Shown in pieces: positions 51,223 to 59,036 of a stretch of 64,000 nt of DNA. Each line of letters begins with the position of its first letter. Within the stretch, counting starts at the first letter, position 1. The position numbers and the translations under genes are program-made. Under the pieces are notes generated by a model that was given only the letters and a program-made list of their open reading frames with translations, was not told the DNA's origin and did not search any database. Origin of the DNA: JBJFCE01 sp964437825 (GTDB taxonomy: Bacteria; Bacillota; Clostridia; Lachnospirales; Lachnospiraceae); NCBI GenBank assembly GCA_964437825.1, contig CAYTIH010000007.1:1-64000 (forward strand). Reading direction: 5' to 3'.

Positions 51223-52563
51223 ATGCTGAAAATATTGATGATATCGCTTGGCTGTGACAAAAATCTGGTGGATACGGAGATGATGCTCGGTATGCTGCAG
51301 GAGAAGGGTTACGGCTTTACGGACGATGAAACGCAGGCGGATATTGTGATTGTAAATACCTGCTGTTTTATCGGTGATGCAAAAGAGGAAAGCATTAATA
51401 CGCTGATTGAAATGGGCGCACTGAAGAAAAGCGGGAATGTAAAGGTACTCATTGCCGCAGGATGTCTGGCGCAGCGTTATGCAAAGGAAATACGGGAAGA
51501 AATCCCCGAGGTGGATGCCATCATAGGAACCCTTGCGATCGATGAAATCGTGCGGGCGCTGGAGGATACTCTGGGAGGGACTTACGCCGAATATCTTGAG
51601 GATATTAACCGGACTCCTGTCTATGGCAAAAAGCGCATCGTAACAACCGGCGGTCATTATGCCTATCTGAAGATCGCCGAAGGCTGTGATAAAAGGTGCA
51701 CCTATTGCATTATTCCCAAGGTCAGGGGAAGCTATCGCAGCGTTCCGATGGAAAGCCTGATCGAGGAAGCAAGGCAGCTGGCACGCGGCGGCGTCAGGGA
51801 GCTTATACTGGTAGCACAGGAAACAACGGTATATGGCAGGGATTTATATGGGGAAAAGAAGCTGCCGGAGCTGTTGCGAAGACTTTGTGAGATTCCGGAG
51901 CTTTACTGGATTCGTATTTTGTACTGTTATCCTGAGGAAATTACGGATGAGCTGATCGAAGTGATAAAGACCGAGCCGAAGATCTGCCATTATCTGGACA
52001 TGCCGATTCAGCATGCATCGGATGTGATTTTAAAGAAAATGGGCAGGCGAACCAATCGTACGGATTTAATAGCGATCATTCAAAAACTCAGAACGCAGAT
52101 ACCGGATATCTGCCTGCGCACGACGCTGATTACCGGATTCCCGGGAGAAACGCAGCAGGATCATGAGATCATGATGGAATTTGTGGATGAGATGGAATTT
52201 GACAGGCTCGGTGTGTTTACTTATTCTGCCGAAGAAGATACCGTGGCGGCCGGGATGCCGGATCAGATTCCGGAGCAGGTAAAAGAAGACAGAAGAGACG
52301 CCGTGATGGAGCTGCAGCAGGAGATCGCCTTTGATAAGGCCGCCGATATGAAGGGCAAAGCCGTGCTTGCCATGGTGGAGGGAAAGGCAGCGGATGAAAA
52401 CTGCTATATTGCCAGAACCTACAAGGATGCACCGAATGTGGACGGGTATCTTTTCGTGAATACATCCAGAGAACTGATGACCGGTGATTTTGTGAGAGCA
52501 GTCGTCACCGGTTCCTATGAATATGACCTGATCGGTGAGCTTTCGGATGAAACGGAGTATTAG
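51223..52563 (+). CDS. rimO: Ribosomal protein S12 methylthiotransferase RimO
   Basis: Radical SAM enzyme adding a methylthio group to an Asp of S12. 446 aa. The radical SAM cysteines are C155, C159 and C162 (GCDKRCTYCIIP); the N-terminal UPF0004 domain begins SLGCDKNLVDTEMMLG and has VNTCCFI and AAGCLAQRY for the second cluster; a TRAM domain ends the protein. The GCDKNL and LVDTE form separates RimO from MiaB. Confidence 0.96.
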   Translation: MLKILMISLGCDKNLVDTEMMLGMLQEKGYGFTDDETQADIVIVNTCCFIGDAKEESINTLIEMGALKKSGNVKVLIAAGCLAQRYAKEIREEIPEVDAIIGTLAIDEIVRALEDTLGGTYAEYLEDINRTPVYGKKRIVTTGGHYAYLKIAEGCDKRCTYCIIPKVRGSYRSVPMESLIEEARQLARGGVRELILVAQETTVYGRDLYGEKKLPELLRRLCEIPELYWIRILYCYPEEITDELIEVIKTEPKICHYLDMPIQHASDVILKKMGRRTNRTDLIAIIQKLRTQIPDICLRTTLITGFPGETQQDHEIMMEFVDEMEFDRLGVFTYSAEEDTVAAGMPDQIPEQVKEDRRDAVMELQQEIAFDKAADMKGKAVLAMVEGKAADENCYIARTYKDAPNVDGYLFVNTSRELMTGDFVRAVVTGSYEYDLIGELSDETEY

Positions 52564-52601
52564 ATGGAAAGAGACGGAAAGCTTCGGAATGGAGGATTAA
52601 T

Positions 52602-53138
52602 ATGAATTTACCTAATAAACTGACGATGTTTCGTGTAATTTTAATTCCGTTTTTTGTTGTTTTTATGCTGACGGATTTTGCAGGAGAAGTTTCCAAATGG
52701 ATTGCGCTCGGCATTTTTATCGTTGCCAGCCTGACTGATCTGCTTGACGGAAAGATTGCGAGAAAATACAATCTGGTAACAAATTTCGGAAAATTTATGG
52801 ACCCGCTGGCGGATAAGCTGCTGGTGTGCTCCGCTTTGATCTGTCTGGTGGAGCTTTCCAGAATTCCTGCCTGGATTGTCATTATCATTATCGCCAGAGA
52901 ATTTGTCATCAGCGGCTTTCGATTGATTGCTTCGGACAACGGCGTAGTGATTGCAGCAAGCTGCTGGGGAAAGTTTAAAACCACCTTCCAGATGGTTATG
53001 GTATGCCTGATGATTGCGGATATCAGCCGGATTCAAATTTTCACACTGGCGATTATGTGGATCGCTCTGGCGTTGACTGTGATTTCATTGGTGGATTATC
53101 TTTGGAAGAACAGGGCCGTGATGGGAGATCAGAAATAA
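52602..53138 (+). CDS. pgsA: Phosphatidylglycerophosphate synthase
   Basis: Membrane enzyme joining CDP-diacylglycerol and glycerol-3-phosphate. 178 aa with about five helices. The CDP-alcohol phosphotransferase motif is complete: DLLDGKIAR, eight residues, GKFMDPLAD (about 46-70). GGAGG with an embedded ATG precedes the start. Position after rimO is typical of Firmicutes. Confidence 0.95.
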   Translation: MNLPNKLTMFRVILIPFFVVFMLTDFAGEVSKWIALGIFIVASLTDLLDGKIARKYNLVTNFGKFMDPLADKLLVCSALICLVELSRIPAWIVIIIIAREFVISGFRLIASDNGVVIAASCWGKFKTTFQMVMVCLMIADISRIQIFTLAIMWIALALTVISLVDYLWKNRAVMGDQK

Positions 53139-53196
53139 AGCCGGAAGCGGAACGGATTTTAATAGGGTTCTATTTGCAAAATAAGAGAGGAGTATA

Positions 53197-53301
53197 GATT
53201 GAAAAATAAGCTGGATCGCTTATCTTTCAATCGGCAATTTGAGTCAGACCCTCAAATATGCCATGATCGCATTGCGTATCATCGGTAATTTGAGACTCTG
53301 A
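53197..53301 (+). promoter_or_regulatory. Structured leader upstream of cinA
   Basis: Three consecutive hairpins: GATTGAAA-A-ATAAGC with GCTTAT-C-TTTCAATC (53197-53232, 14 pairs), ATTTGAG/CTCAAAT (53237-53257) and ATGATCGC/GCG-T-ATCAT (53263-53282). A 13-nt direct repeat TCGG(C/T)AATTTGAG occurs at 53231 and 53282, and GTCAGA at 53243-53248 can pair with TCTGAC at 53297-53302 instead. It ends just before the GGAGG of cinA. No known riboswitch was recognised. Confidence 0.6.
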
Positions 53302-53319
53302 CATGGAGGTTGATTGTTT

Positions 53320-54588
53320 ATGACAGCGGAAATTATCTGTGTCGGTACGGAGATTTTATTGGGAAACATCGTAAATACCAATGCAGCATATCTGGCGGAG
53401 CAGTGTGCGGCTCTGGGACTGTCCTGCTATTATCAGAGTGTTGTGGGGGATAACAGGGAAAGACTCTTTGATACGGTGAAAACCGCCGTGGGCAGATCGG
53501 ATATCGTGCTGGTGTCCGGCGGACTTGGTCCCACGCAGGATGATCTGACCAAGGAAGTTGTTGCACAGGTGTTTTCCAAGGAAATGCTTCCGGATGAACA
53601 CAGTAAACAGCGCATTCGGGATTATTTTGACAAAAAAGGAATCCAAATTACAGATAATAACTGGAAACAGGCATATGTACCGGAAGGAAGTATGGTGATT
53701 GACAATGATAACGGAACGGCGCCGGGCATCATTTTGCATGAGGAAAATACGCATGTGATTTTAATGCCGGGACCGCCGAATGAATTAAAGCCCATGTTTG
53801 AGAATTCTGTCAGACCTTATCTGGATCAACTGGAGCCGGGAATCATCTGTTCCCGCATCGTAAAAATCTGCGGCGTGCCCGAAAGCACCGTGGAAACACA
53901 GATTGCGGATTTGATAGAAGCGCAGTCGAATCCGACGATTGCACCCTATGCGAAAACGGGAGAGGTACATCTGCGTGTGACGGCAAAGGCGGAGAATGAG
54001 AAAGCGGCAAAGAAACTGATCAAACCTGTAGTACAGAAGCTAAAGGCTCGTTTCGGTATGGATATCTATTCCACGGATCAGGAAACGAATTTGGAAAAAG
54101 CGGTTGTGGATCTGCTTCTGGCAAATGAACTGACAGTCAGTACCGCGGAATCCTGCACGGGCGGGATGCTGGCGTCCAGACTGATCAATGTACCGGGAGT
54201 TTCCGAATGCTTTAAGTCCGGATACATTACATATTCCAATAAAGCGAAACGCCAGATCCTCGGCGTAAAAAAATCAACGCTGATCAAATACGGTGCGGTC
54301 AGTGAAAATACCGCAAAGGAAATGGCCAGGGGAGCTGCAGTTGTCTCCAGAGCGGATGTGACGATTGCTGTGACCGGTATTGCAGGGCCTGACGGCGGAA
54401 CGCAGGAAAAGCCGGTCGGGCTTGTATACATTGCCTGCCGGATTTGCGGAAGGACTATCGTAAAGGAACTGAAACTGAGCGGAAACCGGAGCAAAATTCG
54501 GGAAACAACGGTAGCGCAGGCTTTGATTTTGATGCGTAAGTGTATATTGGAGTATTACAGCCAGAAAACCTTTGGAAGAGAACATTAA
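53320..54588 (+). CDS. cinA: CinA-family protein (nicotinamide-nucleotide amidase / competence-damage)
   Basis: 422 aa. The N-terminal domain is MoCF/COG1058 type (ICVGTEILLGNIVNTNAAYLA; VSGGLGPTQDDLTKE), associated with ADP-ribose pyrophosphatase activity; the C-terminal domain is the NMN deamidase module (STAESCTGGMLASRLINVPG, AVTGIAGPDGGT). It recycles pyridine nucleotides. cinA often precedes recA in Firmicutes; here recA is 2.5 kb further on, separated by an acyltransferase and decayed genes. Confidence 0.95.
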   Translation: MTAEIICVGTEILLGNIVNTNAAYLAEQCAALGLSCYYQSVVGDNRERLFDTVKTAVGRSDIVLVSGGLGPTQDDLTKEVVAQVFSKEMLPDEHSKQRIRDYFDKKGIQITDNNWKQAYVPEGSMVIDNDNGTAPGIILHEENTHVILMPGPPNELKPMFENSVRPYLDQLEPGIICSRIVKICGVPESTVETQIADLIEAQSNPTIAPYAKTGEVHLRVTAKAENEKAAKKLIKPVVQKLKARFGMDIYSTDQETNLEKAVVDLLLANELTVSTAESCTGGMLASRLINVPGVSECFKSGYITYSNKAKRQILGVKKSTLIKYGAVSENTAKEMARGAAVVSRADVTIAVTGIAGPDGGTQEKPVGLVYIACRICGRTIVKELKLSGNRSKIRETTVAQALILMRKCILEYYSQKTFGREH

Positions 54589-54591
54589 CTT

Positions 54592-55722
54592 ATGGAAAAA
54601 AAACGGTTAGATTATCTGGATATGGTAAAAGGAATCGGAATTATTCTGGTAGTCATCGGGCACAGCGAGTATCTTGCCTATGATGCGCTTACGGTTATTT
54701 CTGCCTTTCACATGCCGTTATTTTTTATCATATCGGGTATGCTGATTTATCATACGGGCGAAGAAAAGCGTCCCATGAAGCAAATTCTGCTTCGGAAGCT
54801 GAAAAGCATAATGCTTCCGTACGTGATTTTCAGCCTGATTTACCTCGCTGTTTACGGCGGTTATTTTTGCCGTGTCGCGGGATATCTGACGCCGCAATAT
54901 ATTCGGGAGATCGCCGTGCAGGCAGTAAGTCTTGACGGCATATCAGTACTCTGGTTTTTAAGTGCGTTATTTTTGGCTGAAATCTTGTTTTTGGGAATCC
55001 GTAAAAAATGCAGCGCCGGGGTAACCGTGATTGTGACTGCAGCTTTGGCTCTGGCTGCATGTTTGGGTAAGCCGTGGCTTTCCGGAATGATTCCTGATCA
55101 TACACTGTGGCAGAAGGGGATTTCCGGTTTCATATCTACTTTGCTTCGCGGGATGACGGGAGCGGGCTTTTTGATGCTTGGATATGTAACAATGGAGGCC
55201 TTTAGCATAAGAGGAGCGGATGGAAAAGAAAAGACTGATCGGCGGAGCATGAGTCATAGAATCGCGGGACTTTTGCTTGGCGTTTTGTGCCTTGTGCTTA
55301 TGACTGTTTTAAGTTTGTATAACGGCAGTGTGGATCTGCATTATATGAAATTTCAAAATCTGCCGGTTTATATCATCTGTGCTTACGCAGGGACACTCGG
55401 ACTTATTTTGATCTGCAGAAATATTCCGGCCCAAAAGTGGCTCGCCTATCTGGGCGCAAATTCTCTGATTATTATGGTGACGCATCTGGACTGTCAGTTT
55501 ATGCTTTTGTCCATTCGTGTGGGACAGTTTTTTGTGGCGCTGTCACCTTATGCAAAATGGTATTGCTTTTACTTCGGTATTGCACTTGGCATGACTGTAC
55601 TGGAGCTGGTTACTATTTATGTTGTAAATCATTTTCTGCCGTTTTTGGTGGGGAAAAAATATAATATCGGGCGTAATGCCCGCAGGAAAGGCCGGAAGGG
55701 GAAACTTTCGGAGGAAAACTGA
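54592..55722 (+). CDS. Acyltransferase 3 family membrane protein
   Basis: 376 aa, about ten membrane segments. The family start is clear: KRLDYLDMVKGIGIILVVIGHS with the catalytic-type His in IGHS, then AFHMPLFFIISG. Such proteins O-acetylate surface polysaccharides or other envelope molecules; the acceptor is unknown. It starts four bases after cinA. A basic tail (NARRKGRKGK) ends the protein. It sits between cinA and recA, with decayed genes after it, which suggests an acquired or rearranged segment. Confidence 0.88.
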   Translation: MEKKRLDYLDMVKGIGIILVVIGHSEYLAYDALTVISAFHMPLFFIISGMLIYHTGEEKRPMKQILLRKLKSIMLPYVIFSLIYLAVYGGYFCRVAGYLTPQYIREIAVQAVSLDGISVLWFLSALFLAEILFLGIRKKCSAGVTVIVTAALALAACLGKPWLSGMIPDHTLWQKGISGFISTLLRGMTGAGFLMLGYVTMEAFSIRGADGKEKTDRRSMSHRIAGLLLGVLCLVLMTVLSLYNGSVDLHYMKFQNLPVYIICAYAGTLGLILICRNIPAQKWLAYLGANSLIIMVTHLDCQFMLLSIRVGQFFVALSPYAKWYCFYFGIALGMTVLELVTIYVVNHFLPFLVGKKYNIGRNARRKGRKGKLSEEN

Positions 55723-55750
55723 GGGAAAAGAAACTGAAAAGGAGAACGGT

Positions 55751-56142
55751 ATGAAAGAGGTATATGAATTTTTTAAGTAATGCGGAACTTATTATCCGGC
55801 AACGGTCGAAGGGGATGTCCCTCATGTCCGCCCTTTGGCACCGTGGATTTATTTGAGGGAAGGCTTTATATCCAAACCGGAAAAAGAAAAGAGGTTGCCA
55901 GACAAATGAAAGCCAATCCCAAGGTGGAAATCAGCGGTATGGCAGCAGGCAAATGGATTCGGATATCAGCGCAGGCTGTGCTTGATGAACGTACTGAGGC
56001 GCAGCGGCATATGCTGGATGCTTATCCTTCGCTGCAGAAAATGTATCAGGCCGGGGACGGCAATACAGAGGTCTATTATCTGATAAATGCAACCGCACAG
56101 ATTTGCTCTTTTACGGAAGAACCGAAAATCATTCAGTTTTGA
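55751..56142 (+). pseudogene. Pyridoxamine 5'-phosphate oxidase-like protein, two inactivating lesions
   Basis: From ATG 55751 (after AAGGAG) the frame reads MKEVYEFFK then TAA at 55778-55780, then CGTYYPATVEGDVPHVRP. At 55834-55837 one base is missing in a T run, shifting to the frame that reads FGTVDLFEGRLYIQTGKRKE and continues to 56142. The pieces together give a normal small flavin-binding split-barrel protein. Both a nonsense codon and a -1 frameshift disrupt it. Confidence 0.85.
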
Positions 56143-56189
56143 GGAAACATTTCTGAACTGCAAAGTAAATTTATTTCCAGGAGATTGTA

Positions 56190-56520
56190 ATGCTATCATT
56201 TGAAAGTGATTATACGGGACGATTGCTCGGAATACAGTTTGATACCTTGTTTACGAATGAACTGTATTTTCATATCAGCCGTCATGCAATCGAAATGGCG
56301 GAGCTGTTAAAGCAGGGATTTCACAGGCGGGGGTATTCTTTTTATCTGGAATCGCCCACCAATCAGCAGTTTCTCATATTGGAACAAAGCACACTGGATC
56401 AATTGAAAAAAGAGGTTGCTTTCGGCTTTTGGAAAAAGCTTGACGATGTTCATACGGTTGTGCGCTTTGCGACGAGCTGGGCGACAAAACAGGAGGATAT
56501 CGGGAAGCTGCGGGAAATTC
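56190..56520 (+). pseudogene. C-terminal fragment of an L-threonine aldolase-like (beta-eliminating lyase) gene
   Basis: The translation GRLLGIQFDTLFTNELYFHISRHA, ESPTNQQFLILE and DVHTVVRFATSWATKQEDI resembles the end of low-specificity threonine aldolases. The N-terminal two thirds with the PLP lysine are absent, so the remnant cannot be active. Family homology ends near 56518, where a different sequence begins in another frame. Confidence 0.7.
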
Positions 56521-56536
56521 ACGGACATGCAGGTGC

Positions 56537-56700
56537 GCCAAATGAGTGCAAAGCTATATGCCCGGGGCCTTAATATTGATTATTTTCCCACGAATTTTAT
56601 CGTTCGCGAGGAAAAACTGTATTATATCGATTACGAATGCAACTCTTATATGGAAAGTGGAATTTTGAAAACTGGGGAATTCATGACTGGTCAATGGATA
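56537..56700 (+). pseudogene. Fragment of an unidentified gene, frameshifted
   Basis: One frame reads MSAKLYARGLNIDYFPTNFI then EKLYYIDYECNSYME; near 56655 the frame breaks and the alternative frame reads WNFENWGIHDW. The NF...YYIDYEC pattern resembles the C-terminal lobe of aminoglycoside-phosphotransferase/choline-kinase-like proteins, but I am not sure of the family. It is fused to the preceding remnant without a gap. Confidence 0.5.
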
Positions 56701-56708
56701 GATTCAAA

Positions 56709-56764
56709 GGATAGATCCTTAGGATAGATCCTTAGGATAGATCCTTAGGATAGATCCTTAGGAT
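56709..56764. repeat. 13-bp palindromic tandem repeat, four copies
   Basis: GGATAGATCCTTA at 56709-56721, 56722-56734, 56735-56747 and 56748-56760, then GGAT. Each unit contains near-palindromes (GGAT-AG-ATCC and ATCCT-T-AGGAT). Confidence 0.96.
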
Positions 56765-57017
56765 CTGTCATGACGGATAAGGTTCTGTCCATGAATAAAG
56801 TGCTTGAAGGCGCACGGCAATTATGATAAAGTACAGGTATCTGAAAACATATCTGTCATCCATAACGGATGAATCAGGCATTTCTGCCGGAAATTTCAGA
56901 AAAAAGATGAAAAAATAAGGGAGGGATGCCTATGAGGGCGCTTTATTGGACTTAAAATGTGCTAGAATTCCTATATAAATGATCTTTAGGAAAATAGGAA
57001 AGTACATGAAAATACTG
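56765..57017. other. Intergenic region before recA, no gene recognised
   Basis: Contains only very short frames, for example a 9-codon frame at 56928 after GGGAGG. It may be further decayed coding sequence, but no family could be read. AT content rises toward the recA promoter. Confidence 0.5.
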
Positions 57018-57065
57018 TTGACAGAATCGAACAAATGTTTTATTCTAAGATAAGAACACCTGTTC
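57018..57065 (+). promoter_or_regulatory. recA promoter with two LexA boxes
   Basis: TTGACA (57018-57023), a 17-bp spacer, TATTCT (57041-57046). CGAACAAATGTTTT (57028-57041) lies between the two hexamers; a second site with perfect GAAC-N4-GTTC (57054-57065) overlaps the expected transcription start. Both fit the Gram-positive SOS box. Confidence 0.9.
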
Positions 57066-57098
57066 TGATTCGCAAAAAGAATCTGAAGGAGAGCAAAG

Positions 57099-58148
57099 AT
57101 GGAAAAAGATGATAAGCTGAAAGCATTGGAGGCTGCGATTTCGCAGCTGGAAAAGCAATACGGGCGGGGAACGGTAATGAGACTCGGAGATCCGGCCGCT
57201 AACATGAATGTGGAGACGATTCCTACGGGATCCTTAAGTCTGGATTTGGCACTCGGGCTCGGAGGAATTCCGAAAGGCAGGATCGTTGAGATATACGGAC
57301 CGGAATCCAGCGGTAAGACAACGGTAACCTTACATATGATTGCAGAAGTACAAAAAAGAGGCGGTATCGCAGGCTTTATCGATGCGGAGCATGCGCTGGA
57401 TCCGGTTTATGCCAAAAATATCGGGGTTGATATTGATAACTTGTATATTTCACAGCCGGACTGCGGTGAACAGGCACTGGAAATTACGGAAACAATGGTA
57501 CGTTCCGGAGCTGTCGATATTGTGGTGGTGGATTCCGTTGCTGCTTTGGTGCCAAAGGCAGAAATTGACGGGGATATGGGAGATGCCCATGTGGGCTTGC
57601 AGGCGAGACTGATGTCACAGGCTCTGCGTAAATTGACGGCTGTAATCAGCAAATCGAATTGTACGGTTATTTTTATCAATCAGCTGCGTGAAAAAGTCGG
57701 TATTTTGTTTGGAAATCCGGAGACAACTACCGGAGGCCGCGCTTTGAAGTTCTATTCCTCCGTTCGTCTTGATGTCAGAAGAATTGAATCTCTCAAGCAG
57801 GGCGGCGAGGTCGTAGGTAACAGAACCAGAGTAAAGGTGGTAAAAAATAAGATTGCGCCTCCATTTAAAGAAGCGGAATTTGATATTATGTTCGGAGAGG
57901 GAATTTCCACAGTCGGAGATATCCTTGATATGGCAGCGAATGTGGATATTATAAATAAAACCGGAGCGTGGTATTCATATGCGGGTGAGAAAATCGGTCA
58001 GGGGCGTGAAAATGCAAAACAGTATCTGAAGGATAACCCGGAAATATGCGCACAGGTCGAAAGAAAAGTCAGAGAACACTATGGATTACTGTCTGAGAGT
58101 CCGGCGCAGGATGAGAAGGATGCAAAGTCCGGGGAAAAGGCAGAATAA
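57099..58148 (+). CDS. recA: Recombinase RecA
   Basis: Strand-exchange ATPase and SOS co-protease. 349 aa. Walker A GPESSGKTT at 67-75, Walker B VDIVVVDSVAAL, DNA-binding loop region GRALKFYSSVRLDVRRIE. The C-terminal tail is acidic as usual. GGAG precedes the ATG. Expression should be LexA-controlled through the two boxes. recX follows 26 bases later. Confidence 0.98.
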   Translation: MEKDDKLKALEAAISQLEKQYGRGTVMRLGDPAANMNVETIPTGSLSLDLALGLGGIPKGRIVEIYGPESSGKTTVTLHMIAEVQKRGGIAGFIDAEHALDPVYAKNIGVDIDNLYISQPDCGEQALEITETMVRSGAVDIVVVDSVAALVPKAEIDGDMGDAHVGLQARLMSQALRKLTAVISKSNCTVIFINQLREKVGILFGNPETTTGGRALKFYSSVRLDVRRIESLKQGGEVVGNRTRVKVVKNKIAPPFKEAEFDIMFGEGISTVGDILDMAANVDIINKTGAWYSYAGEKIGQGRENAKQYLKDNPEICAQVERKVREHYGLLSESPAQDEKDAKSGEKAE

Positions 58149-58174
58149 TCGCCTGAAAGGGAGAAATTCGGGTT

Positions 58175-58867
58175 TTGGATATTATGAAAACCAAGACTCC
58201 ATTATGGAAGAACTCAATCATGGAACAAAAACAGCAGGATGAGAGAACGATGATTATTACTGAGATTACAGAGATTTCTAAATCGCGGTGTCGGATCGTC
58301 CTTGATCAGGAAATCGCCTTTGCATTATACAAAGGCGATTTGCGTATTTATCACCTGAGGGCCGGAGAGGAAATAAAACCTGAGGTATACAGCGAACTGA
58401 TGGAGGAGGTACTGCCCAAACGGGCGAAGAAGCGCTGCCTGAATTTATTAAGAAGCAGGGATTATACGAAGAAGGAGCTGTCCGGGAAATTAAAGCTGGG
58501 CGGATATCCTGAAGCGGTTATCGAGGAGGCAATTTCCTATGTGGAGTCTTACGGTTATATCGGGGATGAGTATTATGCGCGGAAATATATTGAAACCTAT
58601 CGGGATACGAAAAGCCGTAAAAGGATCGAACAGGATTTAATGCAAAAGGGTGTACCGAAAGCGGTAATTGACCGGATATATTCGGGCTTCTCTGATGAGG
58701 AAGACCCGGAAATTTTACAAATCAAAAGGCTATTACACAAAAAGGGATATTTTGATCAGGAGATGGAGGAGCAGCAGCGCATGAAAATATTTGCGTATCT
58801 GCTCAGAAAGGGGTATTCTGCTGAAAAAATCAGAACTTGCGCCGGAAATATTGACATATATGACTAA
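58175..58867 (+). CDS. recX: Regulatory protein RecX
   Basis: Modulates RecA filaments. About 205-230 aa depending on start: TTG 58175 (after AAAGGGAG), ATG 58184 or ATG 58250 (MIITEITEI, which fits family length best). The RecX blocks are three-helix repeats: CLNLLRSRDYTKKELSGKL, IEEAISYVESYGYIGDEYYARKYIE and a last repeat near the end. Co-transcription with recA is likely, giving SOS control. Confidence 0.9.
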   Translation: MDIMKTKTPLWKNSIMEQKQQDERTMIITEITEISKSRCRIVLDQEIAFALYKGDLRIYHLRAGEEIKPEVYSELMEEVLPKRAKKRCLNLLRSRDYTKKELSGKLKLGGYPEAVIEEAISYVESYGYIGDEYYARKYIETYRDTKSRKRIEQDLMQKGVPKAVIDRIYSGFSDEEDPEILQIKRLLHKKGYFDQEMEEQQRMKIFAYLLRKGYSAEKIRTCAGNIDIYD

Positions 58868-58906
58868 TTTTCGGGATGACGAGACGATATCTTATGCATT
58901 ACTTAC

Positions 58907-58935
58907 TTGACATAACTAATATAACAGGGTAAAAT
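58907..58935 (+). promoter_or_regulatory. Promoter for rny
   Basis: Consensus TTGACA (58907-58912), a 17-bp spacer, TAAAAT (58930-58935), about 100 bases before the rny start. Confidence 0.85.
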
Positions 58936-59036
58936 TGAACTGTTGTAAAATTGAGAGTTAGGGTACGGTAATAAGAAATAGTATCCTATAACGCATATTC
59001 GTACAATGAAAATTAAATAAGGAGGTGCTCCTGTAC

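Noticed and set aside
56928..56957. Nine-codon frame after GGGAGG before recA
   Set aside because: Good ribosome site but no further support; may be a remnant of a decayed gene start.
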